Source: an uncultured Eubacteriales bacterium (GTDB taxonomy: Bacteria; Bacillota; Clostridia; Oscillospirales; CAG-272). Taken from it: a DNA stretch of 13,731 nucleotides. Numbering within the stretch: position 1 is the stretch's first letter; each line of letters begins with the position of its first letter. The stretch is taken from contig ONVJ01000010.1 in NCBI GenBank assembly GCA_900321265.1, positions 1 to 13,731 of the forward strand. Direction: 5' to 3'. The position numbers were made by a program, and so were the translations under genes. Below the pieces are notes generated by a model. That model saw only the letters and a program-made list of their open reading frames with translations. It searched no databases and had not been told where the DNA came from. Of the stretch, positions 7,413 through 13,731 are shown one piece after another.

Positions 7413-8705
7413 ATGGACTCTAATCTTTTCGGTAAACTCGGGATCATAGCCTTGCCGGGCTGCGAGACCTTCGCAGCCCAGGTCGACAACTGGCTGAAGA
7501 AATGGAGAAAGGCCAAAAAAAGCTTTCTCATTCCGGTCGACTGTCCCAGATTCGGCAGCGGTGAAGCCAAGGGCATGATCTTTGAATCGGTCAGGGGCCT
7601 TGACATCTTCATCATCTGCGACATCTTCAACTACTCTGTCACCTACAAGCTCCGCGGAAATATGGTCCCGATGTCTCCCGACGAACACTTTGCCAACCTC
7701 AAGAGGATCGTCGGAGCCATCAACGGAAGAGCGAGAAGGATCTCGGTCATTATGCCGATGCTCTACGAAGGCAGGCAGCACAGGAGGACGGGAAGGGAAT
7801 CCCTCGACTGCGCCATGATGCTGAAGGAGCTCGAATTCTACGGAGTCAAGAACATTATCACCTTCGACGCCCACGACGACCGCGTCGAGAGCGCGATCCC
7901 GCTCTGCGACTTTGACAACTACCGTCCCACCTATCAGATGGTCAAAGCGCTCGTCCGCGAGGTTCCCGACATCACCTTTGACAAGGACCGCCTCGTCATC
8001 ATTTCGCCCGACGAAGGGGCCATGGGAAGATGCATGTTCTTTTCGTCGGTGCTCGGCATCGACGTCGGAATGTTCTACAAGCGCCGCGACTACTCGCAGA
8101 TAGTCGGCGGAAGGAACCCGATCGTCGCTCACGAGTACCTCGGATCGGATCTCTCGGGGAAGGACGTCATCATCGTCGACGACATGATCTCCTCCGGAGA
8201 ATCGATGATAGACGTCGCCAAGCAGATCAAATCCAGAGGGGCCGCGCGTGTATTCAGCTTTGCGACCTTCGGCCTCTTCACCGGGGGCTTTGACAAGTTC
8301 GACGAGGCAGCCGGGAACGGATGGCTCGACAAGGTCTTCACGACGAACCTCGTCTATACCGACCCTGAGGCGAAGAACCATTCCTGGTACTGCGAAGTCA
8401 ACATGTGCAAATATGTCTCATACATCATCGAGACGCTGAACCGCGACGAATCGACGAGCGTCATCATCGATCCGGTCAAGAAGATCCGCGCGCTCATGGA
8501 GAAGCACAGCCCCGCGCCGGGCAACGAGCTGAAGATCGATTTTGACGGAAAAGAAGCCGAAAAAACCGATAAAACCGACAATGCCGCTGAAGCGGAAAAA
8601 ACAGACAAGGCAGTTAAAGCGTACAAAGCTGTAAAAACAGGCAAGGCAGTAAAAGCGGAAAAAGCCGTCAGATCAGAGAAGACCGCCCAAGCCGGTAAAA
8701 AATAA
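7413..8705 (+). CDS. prs: Diverged ribose-phosphate pyrophosphokinase (PRPP synthetase) with Lys/Ala-rich tail
   Basis: PRPP synthetase transfers pyrophosphate from ATP to ribose 5-phosphate, feeding purine, pyrimidine, histidine, tryptophan and NAD synthesis in the cytoplasm. The 430-residue protein has the tandem phosphoribosyltransferase folds. In the first, FDAHDD (151-156) sits where canonical enzymes have DLHAxQ, and H154 matches the metal/ATP-binding histidine. The second carries a clear PRPP loop, VDDMISSGESM (255-265). It differs much from classical Prs (about 315 aa), with extra segments such as EGRQHRRTG and CDFDNYRPTY, as in a longer clostridial subgroup. Residues 381-430 form a low-complexity tail of Lys, Ala, Glu and Thr. 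The ATG has a modest AAGG ribosome binding site (7398-7401). The gene stands alone with its own promoter; the tRNA terminator downstream may also end its transcript. Confidence 0.85.
   Translation: MDSNLFGKLGIIALPGCETFAAQVDNWLKKWRKAKKSFLIPVDCPRFGSGEAKGMIFESVRGLDIFIICDIFNYSVTYKLRGNMVPMSPDEHFANLKRIVGAINGRARRISVIMPMLYEGRQHRRTGRESLDCAMMLKELEFYGVKNIITFDAHDDRVESAIPLCDFDNYRPTYQMVKALVREVPDITFDKDRLVIISPDEGAMGRCMFFSSVLGIDVGMFYKRRDYSQIVGGRNPIVAHEYLGSDLSGKDVIIVDDMISSGESMIDVAKQIKSRGAARVFSFATFGLFTGGFDKFDEAAGNGWLDKVFTTNLVYTDPEAKNHSWYCEVNMCKYVSYIIETLNRDESTSVIIDPVKKIRALMEKHSPAPGNELKIDFDGKEAEKTDKTDNAAEAEKTDKAVKAYKAVKTGKAVKAEKAVRSEKTAQAGKK
8604..8693 (+). repeat. 18-bp in-frame tandem repeat in the prs 3' end
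   Basis: Five 18-nt units encode the hexapeptides DKAVKA, YKAVKT, GKAVKA, EKAVRS and EKTAQA (residues 398-427), the last two degenerate. Just upstream, AEKTD occurs twice (8556-8570 and 8592-8606). The stretch is rich in AAA/AAG codons, unlike the GC-rich body of the gene. Because the unit is a multiple of three, copy number could change without breaking the frame. Confidence 0.8.
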
Positions 8706-8708
8706 CTG

Positions 8709-8737
8709 TTGACAAATCCGCTTCTCTGCGGTATAAT
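8709..8737 (+). promoter_or_regulatory. Perfect-consensus promoter of tRNA-Ser
   Basis: TTGACA (8709-8714), a 17-nt spacer and TATAAT (8732-8737) match the sigma-A consensus at all 12 positions, as expected for a stable-RNA gene. The -35 begins 4 nt after the prs stop codon. The primary transcript would start near 8744, leaving a 5' leader of about 37 nt for RNase P to remove. Confidence 0.9.
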
Positions 8738-8780
8738 ATTGCTCGCGGGTTTGAAAGACTCCCGTCCTATACGCACCCTT

Positions 8781-8872
8781 GGAGATGTACTCAAGAGGCC
8801 GAAGAGGCGCCCCTGCTAAGGGTGTAGGCGGTTTATAGCCGCGCGAGAGTTCAAATCTCTCCATCTCCGCCA
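8781..8872 (+). tRNA. tRNA-Ser, anticodon GCU
   Basis: This is a 92-nt class II tRNA. The acceptor arms GGAGATG (8781-8787) and CATCTCC (8862-8868) pair fully, followed by discriminator G and an encoded CCA (8870-8872). The anticodon loop CTGCTAA reads anticodon GCT, flanked by CGCCC/GGGTG, and decodes AGC/AGU serine codons. The long variable arm (GCGG...CCGC around TTTATAG) is diagnostic of serine. The T arm is GAGAG-TTCAAAT-CTCTC (8845-8861). Confidence 0.97.
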
Positions 8873-8873
8873 G

Positions 8874-8901
8874 AAAAATCCTCGCGAAAGCGAGGATTTT
8901 T
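8874..8901 (+). terminator. Intrinsic terminator after tRNA-Ser
   Basis: A 12-bp perfect stem (8874-8885 with 8890-8901) closes a GAAA tetraloop and has A5 and T5 at its ends, one base after the tRNA CCA. The A5/T5 flanks make it potentially bidirectional. It probably ends both the tRNA and any prs readthrough transcript. Confidence 0.93.
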
Positions 8902-8937
8902 CAACGAAATGACAGACCGAAAGGAAGAATACAAGTT

Positions 8938-9777
8938 ATGAAGATCGAAGATTATTATTTCACCGGAGACAAACCGCTTGACAGGATCCTGCCCGACGGA
9001 GGCTTCTGCGCCATATTCAGGCGGATCGCCTGTATCGGCGACTCGCTTTCCTCAGGTGAGTTCGAGACTCTCACTCCCGACGGAAAAAAGCACTACAACG
9101 ATATGTTCGAGTATTCCTGGGGGCAGTTCATCGCCCGGATGTGCGGCTCGAAGGTTTACAATTTCTCGAAGGGCGGCATGACGGCGAAGAACTACTGTGA
9201 GAAATTCGCCGAGGAAAAGGGATACTGGGATCCAGCGCTCGCCGCCCAGGCCTACATAATCGCCATGGGCTGCAACGACCTCAATCACAACCGGTTCGCC
9301 GTCGGATCGGTCGGCGACATATGCGACGAGGATTTCACTAAGAACGCCGACACCTACGCCGGCTGGTACGGAAGGATGGTGCAGAGATACCGGGAGATCT
9401 CCCCCGACGCCAAGTTCTTCTTCGTCACTATGCCGAGGAGCGGCAGGGAGGAGAGGGACAGGACCGTCGCCGCGCAGGCTCAGCTGATGAGGGATCTCGC
9501 GGATCATTTCCCGAACTCCTACGTGATCGATCTCGAGCGCTACGCGCCGGTCTATGACGACTCGATGAAGCCCTTTTATCTCCTCGGTCATCTCAATCCC
9601 TGCGGATATATCTTCACGGCGAAGATCATCGCCTCCTACATCGACTGGATCATCAGGCACAACATGGACGATTTCAAGCGCGTCGGATATATCGGCACCG
9701 AGCTTGCCGACAGCAAGCTCCGGATCCTCGAAGCCGAGGCCGTTGCCGCCGCGGCGGCAGACAAGCCGCAGGCATGA
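8938..9777 (+). CDS. SGNH/GDSL-type hydrolase, cytoplasmic, substrate unknown
   Basis: The 279-residue protein has the SGNH hydrolase blocks in order: block I IGDSLSSG with nucleophile S36, block II glycine in NFSKGGMT (79-80), block III GCNDLN with N113, and block V GHLNPCGY with H218. The family hydrolyses esters (lipids, acetylated sugars and others). The aspartate normally three residues before the histidine is replaced by Leu (L215), so the triad may be Ser-His only or use another acid. There is no signal peptide or membrane segment, so it should act in the cytoplasm. The C-terminus ends in an Ala/Glu-rich helix. AAGGA (8921-8925) lies 12 nt before the ATG. A flavoprotein gene follows 33 nt later, probably co-transcribed. 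I cannot name a substrate. Confidence 0.82.
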   Translation: MKIEDYYFTGDKPLDRILPDGGFCAIFRRIACIGDSLSSGEFETLTPDGKKHYNDMFEYSWGQFIARMCGSKVYNFSKGGMTAKNYCEKFAEEKGYWDPALAAQAYIIAMGCNDLNHNRFAVGSVGDICDEDFTKNADTYAGWYGRMVQRYREISPDAKFFFVTMPRSGREERDRTVAAQAQLMRDLADHFPNSYVIDLERYAPVYDDSMKPFYLLGHLNPCGYIFTAKIIASYIDWIIRHNMDDFKRVGYIGTELADSKLRILEAEAVAAAAADKPQA

Positions 9778-9810
9778 CCGCCCGCGGCTTCGGAAAAGAG
9801 TTTTTCTGCA

Positions 9811-10377
9811 ATGAGTAAAAGAGTCTGGAAGGGAAGCGCGCTCTTCGGTCCGGTGTCGCCCGCCCTCGTTACCTGCACCGAAAACGGCAGGACGAACGTC
9901 CTGACGATAGCCTGGACCGGGGTCATGTCGAGCAAGCCCCCTATGACGTATATATCGGTCAGACCCGAGAGGTTCTCATACGGCATGATCGACCGCACCG
10001 GCGAGTTCATCATCAATTTCCCGACTTCCGCCATGGCGCGCGAGACAGATTTCTGCGGCGTAAGGAGCGGACGGGACACCGACAAGCTTGAAAAATGCTC
10101 TCTCGGACTCGTCCCCGGGACCGAGGTCGGAACTTCGGCGATAGAGCAGTGTCCGCTGTCGCTCGAGTGCCGCGTCAGGCAGAAGATCGATATGGGCAGC
10201 CACACCGCCTTTATCGCCGAGATCGTTGCTGTGCAGGCGGACGAGAGATACATCGACAGCAAGGGGAAGCTCAACCTGAATCAGGCGGGAATGCTCGCAT
10301 ATCTGCACGGAGAGTATTTCGCGACCGGCAGAAAATGCGGCAGCTTCGGCTTTTCGGTGAAGAAGAGAAGAAAGTAA
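9811..10377 (+). CDS. Flavin reductase-like FMN-binding protein
   Basis: The 188-residue protein matches the flavin reductase-like domain (split-barrel FMN binders such as FlaRed and related flavoredoxins). The N-terminal SPALVTCTENGRTNVLTIAW, the strand-turn GVMSSKPPMTYISVRPERFS and FIINFPT are typical of the FMN site, and GSHTAFIAEIVAV forms the late beta strand. Members reduce FMN with NAD(P)H or carry electrons in small cytoplasmic chains; the exact role here is unknown. The ribosome binding site is weak (AAGAG about 10 nt before the ATG). It ends in a double stop (TAATAA). The gene follows the SGNH hydrolase by 33 nt and precedes a strong palindrome, so it is probably the last gene of this short unit. 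Confidence 0.85.
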   Translation: MSKRVWKGSALFGPVSPALVTCTENGRTNVLTIAWTGVMSSKPPMTYISVRPERFSYGMIDRTGEFIINFPTSAMARETDFCGVRSGRDTDKLEKCSLGLVPGTEVGTSAIEQCPLSLECRVRQKIDMGSHTAFIAEIVAVQADERYIDSKGKLNLNQAGMLAYLHGEYFATGRKCGSFGFSVKKRRK

Positions 10378-10386
10378 TAAAAGTGG

Positions 10387-10419
10387 GGCTGTCAAAAAAG
10401 TCGGACTTTTTTGACAGCC
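10387..10419. terminator. Perfect palindrome between convergent genes, likely bidirectional terminator
   Basis: A 15-bp perfect stem (10387-10401 with 10405-10419) surrounds a CGG loop and contains A6 and T6 runs inside the arms. It lies 10 nt after the flavin reductase stop and about 21 nt from the stop of the convergent LRR gene, as a shared terminator would. The T run is inside the stem rather than after it, and the GGCTGTC ends resemble some insertion-sequence ends, so a repeat origin is also possible. Confidence 0.7.
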
Positions 10420-10440
10420 TCTGAGTATATTTAGGCTGTT

Positions 10441-11508
10441 TCAGCCGCCGGTGACGAGTCCGGGGCAGTCGAGCAGTATCGAACCGTCGTCCGCCGCGCA
10501 GAGCGCCGCGAGCTTCTCGCGGGTCCCGGCGTATATCACGCTCTCAAGCGCCGTGCACCCGGTAAAGGCGTTGTTCCCGAGGAAGGACAATGTGGAGGGC
10601 AGGGTAAGCTCCTTCAGCCCGGTGCAGCCGTTGAAGCTCCTCACTCCTATCGCGGTCAGTCCTTCGGGAAGTTCGACCGATCCAAGCGATACGCAGTTGC
10701 GGAAGCATCTCGGAGGAAGCTCCGAAAGGCCGCTGCCTATCTTTACGCTCTCCAGCTTTACGCACTCGGCAAAGGCGTTCTCTCCTATGACCGTCACGCT
10801 GTCGGGTATCACGACCGACGTAAGCTCTGAGCAGGAGTAGAAGGCGCGTTCGCCTATCACCGTTACAGAGGCAGGGATCTCGACCGAAGTCAGAAAATCG
10901 CACCAGAAAAAGCATTTGTCTGCGATCCCCCTGACCAGCACCCCGTTGAAGATGTCGGGGATAACGACCTTTCCGTCGCCTTTGTAGAGCGACGAGTCGA
11001 ACTTGATATATCCCATGTCCTCGGTCACGCCCGAAGTGCTGTCGCTGTAAAGCGAGAACCACTTCATATCAGACGAGTAACCTATCACGGGATCCTCCCT
11101 TCCCGAAAGCTTTCTCGCGTTCAGAATCACACATTCCGCCGCCCTTTCAGCGGAATCCGAATAGTCGCCTAAGCTCTTGAAGATGTCGTAGGCCTTGAGA
11201 TATTCGGTCATCGCGTAGTATTCTTCGGCTTCGGCGTAGGTCCTGGCGGGCTTCCAGACATTCCTGTCGAGTATGATCAGCGCGGTTACCAGTCCGGCGA
11301 TCAGCAGCGTGAGGATGACGATCAGCGAGACGGTTATTATCTTCTGCCGGCGTTTTTTTCCGGCGGCGGTCTGCGTGCGGTGCTTTGCGTGCTCGGCGTA
11401 GAGCTGCTGCCTTTCGGCCGACGTCAGATGTCTTTTCCGCTCTCCGGTCTGCGGGGCTTCGGCCCGGTCTTCCGGACGGGCGGCCTTGTTTTCTTCATTG
11501 AATTCCAT
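10441..11508 (-). CDS. Membrane-anchored BspA-like leucine-rich repeat protein
   Basis: The open frame continues upstream to 11712, but the true start is taken as the ATG at 11508 (MEFNEENKAA). It follows an AGAGG site that overlaps the rodA stop, whereas the upstream part lies inside rodA. The 355-residue product has a charged, basic cytoplasmic N-terminus (1-55) and one membrane helix (about 56-80). A TPR-like helical pair (about 91-130, with YLKAYDIFKSLGDYSDSAERA) leads into at least five LRR_5 repeats (about 205-325) with the pattern LTSVxIPxSVTVIGExAFxxC. No signal-peptidase site is visible, so it should stay membrane-bound with the repeats outside. Such LRR_5 domains are usually surface binding modules; the ligand is unknown. 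It is probably co-transcribed with the SEDS gene. Confidence 0.85.
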   Translation of the reverse strand: MEFNEENKAARPEDRAEAPQTGERKRHLTSAERQQLYAEHAKHRTQTAAGKKRRQKIITVSLIVILTLLIAGLVTALIILDRNVWKPARTYAEAEEYYAMTEYLKAYDIFKSLGDYSDSAERAAECVILNARKLSGREDPVIGYSSDMKWFSLYSDSTSGVTEDMGYIKFDSSLYKGDGKVVIPDIFNGVLVRGIADKCFFWCDFLTSVEIPASVTVIGERAFYSCSELTSVVIPDSVTVIGENAFAECVKLESVKIGSGLSELPPRCFRNCVSLGSVELPEGLTAIGVRSFNGCTGLKELTLPSTLSFLGNNAFTGCTALESVIYAGTREKLAALCAADDGSILLDCPGLVTGG

Positions 11509-11518
11509 TTGCGGCGGT

Positions 11519-12646
11519 TTACCTCTTGTCACGTTCAAAGAAATATTTGACTCTGTGCGCCTTGACGCTGTGTACCATCCCAAAGAGCAGATATGTCGAA
11601 AGACATGAAGACCCTCCGTAGCTGATAAGGGGAAGGGTGATCCCGATGACGGGGAGTCGCGCCAGACACATTCCGATATTCTCGACCGACTGCACGATGA
11701 TGCAGGCGGCAACGCCGATGCATATGAGTGAGCCGGTATCCTTCCTCGACGTCTTGGCGATGACGAGGCACCGCACGACTATCGTCACCAGTGTCGCGAT
11801 CACGAGCAGGCCGGTTATTATCCCGAATTTCTCGCAGACGGTCGAAAAAGCAAAATCGTTTTCGCAGGCGTAAAGACTTTTATAGACCGATCCGCCGTTT
11901 ATGCCTTTTCCGAAAAGACCACCCTCGGCGATCGCCCGGCGGCCCAGAAGCGGCTGCATCCCCTTTCCGAGAGGATCCCCCTCGGGGTTGAAGCCGTATA
12001 TGATCCGCTTCTGCTGGTCCTCTCTCAGGTGCGGCCACAGATAGGGTATCGCGATACATCCCGCCATCGCCGCTCCGATGAAGTAGAAGATATGCAGTCC
12101 GCCGCAGTAGAGCATGATCGAGAAGATCCCGAGATAGACAAGCGCGACTCCCAGGTCGCCCGAGAGCAGGATCAGGCCGATCACTCCCCCCGCGTGGAAG
12201 AGCAGGCCCATAAGCGGAATGAAGCGGTTTATCCGGTCTTTGACCAGATCTATATGCTTTGAGAATGTGATGATAAACGAGATCTTAACGAACTCCGAGG
12301 GCTGTATTCCAAAGCCGCCTATGAAGAGCCAGCTCTTGTTCGCGCCCTCGGCGGTCCCGTAGATTATTGTCACTCCCAGAATGAGAAGCTGAAAGACAAG
12401 AAGGGGGATCCAGAGCCTGTTTATAACCTCTTCATAATCCAGCGTGGTGATGAGCAGCATGAGGATCATCCCGACTCCTGATGCCGCGAGCTGCATTTTG
12501 AACAGTCTCGAGCCCGACGTCATAGGGGCGTCCCTTATTCCGTAGAGCATGAGAAGACTCACCGTCGTAAGCAGCAGGGCGCAGACGAGCAGACAGATGT
12601 CGAACCGCTTCAGCCGCTCTCCGAAGCGCATCGTGAATGCCTTCAA
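11519..12646 (-). CDS. rodA: SEDS-family peptidoglycan glycosyltransferase (RodA/FtsW type)
   Basis: SEDS proteins polymerise lipid II into glycan strands, working with a class B PBP transpeptidase in the elongasome (RodA), divisome (FtsW) or spore cortex machinery (SpoVE). The 375-residue protein has about ten membrane helices and the family signatures: GIQPSEFVKI (113-122), LLSGDLGVALVY (160-171), the extracellular loop ending ENDFAFSTVCEKFG (262-275) with D264 in the place of the catalytic Asp, and VIGITLPLISYGGSS (333-347). The start is TTG at 12646, with GGGGTGA 7 nt upstream. An ATG five codons later (12631), with AAGG at 8 nt, is a fair alternative. It lies 81 nt after proS and just before the LRR gene. 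No PBP partner is in the window, so RodA versus FtsW cannot be settled; RodA is preferred. Confidence 0.88.
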   Translation of the reverse strand: MKAFTMRFGERLKRFDICLLVCALLLTTVSLLMLYGIRDAPMTSGSRLFKMQLAASGVGMILMLLITTLDYEEVINRLWIPLLVFQLLILGVTIIYGTAEGANKSWLFIGGFGIQPSEFVKISFIITFSKHIDLVKDRINRFIPLMGLLFHAGGVIGLILLSGDLGVALVYLGIFSIMLYCGGLHIFYFIGAAMAGCIAIPYLWPHLREDQQKRIIYGFNPEGDPLGKGMQPLLGRRAIAEGGLFGKGINGGSVYKSLYACENDFAFSTVCEKFGIITGLLVIATLVTIVVRCLVIAKTSRKDTGSLICIGVAACIIVQSVENIGMCLARLPVIGITLPLISYGGSSCLSTYLLFGMVHSVKAHRVKYFFERDKR

Positions 12647-12727
12647 GATCCTCTCACCCCCTCTTTAGAAATCAGGCTCGCGCCGATCCTTCCACGATCT
12701 ATTTCCCGGATCCGGGCCGGGGGAAAC

Positions 12728-13731
12728 TCAGTACTGTCTTCCCCAGACCACCATATGCTTCGCGGGCTTTCCGCAGCAGACGCAGACGTCAGACAGCTGT
12801 TCCTCGTCGAAGGGTATGCAGCGGGATTTCACTCCGCCCGTCTCGTTCTTGATGCGGTCCTCGCACTCCGAGTCGCCGCACCACATCGCCTTGATGAAGC
12901 CGGATTTCTCCGCGGCGACCGAGAGAAGTTCCTCCCAGCCTGTGACCGAGGTCGTCCTTGCCTCGAGGTTGTCCTTCGCGCGGCGGTAGAGCTCGCCGAA
13001 CACCGTGTCAAGGGCCTTTTCGACCGAATCAAGGATGCCCTCGATCGGCACGAACTGCTTTTCCCTCGATACTCTGGAGACGATGACGCAGGTGCCGTTT
13101 TCGATGTCGCGGGGACCGATCTCGATCCTGATCGGAACACCCTTCATCTCATACTGGGCGTATTTCCAGCCGGTGCTGTTGTCGCTGTCGTCGAGTTTGA
13201 CGCGGAATTTTGCCGACAGCCTGTCCGCGAGCTCTCTCGCAGCCTCGAGAACGCCGGGCTTGTGCTGCGCGACGGGGATCACCGCCACCTGAATAGGCGC
13301 CACGGCGGGAGGCAGGACGAGGCCGTTGTCGTCGCCGTGAGACATGATGATCGCGCCGATCATTCTCGTCGACACTCCCCAGGAGGTCTGGTGAGGGTAT
13401 TTCACCGTGTTGTCGCGGGCGGTGTATGTGATGTCGAAGGCGCGCGCGAAACCGTCGCCGAAGTAGTGCGAGGTTCCGCCCTGAAGGGCGTATCCGTTGT
13501 GCATCATCGGCTCGACGGTGTAGGTCTCGACGGCTCCGGCGAACTTTTCCTTCTCGGTCTTGCGGCCTCTGACCACCGGGATGGCGAGCGTCTTCTCATA
13601 GAAGTCGGCGTAGCAGTCGAGCATCCTGAGGGTCTCCTCTCTCGCCTCTTCTTCGGTCTCGTGCATCGTATGGCCCTCCTGCCAGAGGAACTCCGAGGTG
13701 CGCAGGAAGGGGCGGGTGGTCTTTTCCCAGC
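12728..13731 (-). CDS. proS: Prolyl-tRNA synthetase, type 3, C-terminal 333 residues (partial)
   Basis: ProS charges tRNA-Pro with proline in the cytoplasm. The gene runs off the right edge; the in-frame sequence continues upstream of the Met at 13666 to the window end. There it reads the class II motif 2 region TRPFLRTSEFLWQEGHT. Next come GTSHYFGDGFARAFDI, motif 3 with QTSWGVSTRMIGAIIM, the anticodon-binding domain (from PIQVAVIPVA), and a C-terminal zinc-type domain with CGDSEC and CVCCGK, ending in Trp-Gly-Arg-Gln-Tyr. The C-terminal Tyr and the lack of the bacterial editing insertion mark the archaeal/eukaryote-like type 3 enzyme. About 145 N-terminal residues should lie outside the window. 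The following SEDS gene has the same orientation. Confidence 0.95.
   Translation of the reverse strand, partial: WEKTTRPFLRTSEFLWQEGHTMHETEEEAREETLRMLDCYADFYEKTLAIPVVRGRKTEKEKFAGAVETYTVEPMMHNGYALQGGTSHYFGDGFARAFDITYTARDNTVKYPHQTSWGVSTRMIGAIIMSHGDDNGLVLPPAVAPIQVAVIPVAQHKPGVLEAARELADRLSAKFRVKLDDSDNSTGWKYAQYEMKGVPIRIEIGPRDIENGTCVIVSRVSREKQFVPIEGILDSVEKALDTVFGELYRRAKDNLEARTTSVTGWEELLSVAAEKSGFIKAMWCGDSECEDRIKNETGGVKSRCIPFDEEQLSDVCVCCGKPAKHMVVWGRQY

Noticed and set aside
7353..8381. Long minus-strand open frame (342 codons) opposite prs
   Set aside because: It is antisense to a protein with a clear PRPP loop, of antisense-type composition (Val, Asp, Arg), with no recognisable family.
9052..9660. 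Minus-strand open frame opposite the SGNH hydrolase
   Set aside because: It is a shadow of a gene with conserved SGNH blocks and has no domain or ribosome binding site.
11509..11712. 68-codon upstream extension of the LRR protein
   Set aside because: It lies inside rodA in another frame, has Ser/Arg-rich composition, and the ATG at 11508 has a proper ribosome site.
12705..12716. 12-bp perfect palindrome CCCGGATCCGGG between proS and rodA
   Set aside because: It is too short and lacks a T run, so I cannot call it a terminator; in GC-rich spacer DNA it may be chance.
1..13731. CRISPR array, prophage, insertion sequence, toxin-antitoxin or defence system
   Set aside because: No spaced direct repeats, transposase or integrase motifs, phage proteins or known defence domains were seen in either strand.

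Overview
The window reads as a chromosomal housekeeping segment of a GC-rich member of the Bacillota, most likely class Clostridia. Pointers are the era-recO-mutS2 gene order, a MutS2 with a C-terminal Smr domain, a type 3 (archaeal/eukaryote-like) prolyl-tRNA synthetase, a diverged PRPP synthetase, a BspA-like leucine-rich-repeat membrane protein, A/G-rich ribosome binding sites and consensus TTGACA/TATAAT promoters. This placement is inferred from gene content; I could not run a phylogenetic search.

Left arm, plus strand. A divergent promoter region (about 33-234) separates the first codons of a leftward gene (1-32) from a rightward series: era (ribosome-assembly GTPase), recO (recombination mediator) and mutS2 (Smr-domain ATPase), then an L-rhamnulokinase (rhaB) 32 nt after mutS2. 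After a 61-nt strongly structured spacer comes an AEC-family membrane transporter. The first three genes serve ribosome maturation and genome maintenance. The sugar kinase and transporter have no obvious link to them and may simply be read through.

Middle. A 285-nt AT-richer intergenic region carries a good promoter for a diverged ribose-phosphate pyrophosphokinase. This protein ends in an unusual 50-residue Lys/Ala/Glu-rich tail built partly from an 18-bp in-frame tandem repeat. Four bases after its stop begins a perfect-consensus promoter for tRNA-Ser(GCU), which ends in a perfect GAAA-loop terminator. A leaderless SGNH-fold hydrolase and a flavin-reductase-like FMN protein follow on the plus strand.

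Right arm, minus strand. A 15-bp perfect palindrome marks the convergence point at about 10400. Reading leftward from the right edge are the C-terminal two thirds of proS (cut by the window end), a SEDS-family (RodA/FtsW) membrane glycosyltransferase, and a single-pass membrane protein with an extracellular LRR_5 domain. The ribosome binding site of the last overlaps the rodA stop, so rodA and the LRR gene look co-transcribed.

I see no IS element, prophage, CRISPR array, toxin-antitoxin pair or defence system. The points most worth a second look are the repeat-built tail on PRPP synthetase, the SEDS-LRR gene pair, the structured rhaB-transporter spacer, and the hairpin that covers the era ribosome binding site.
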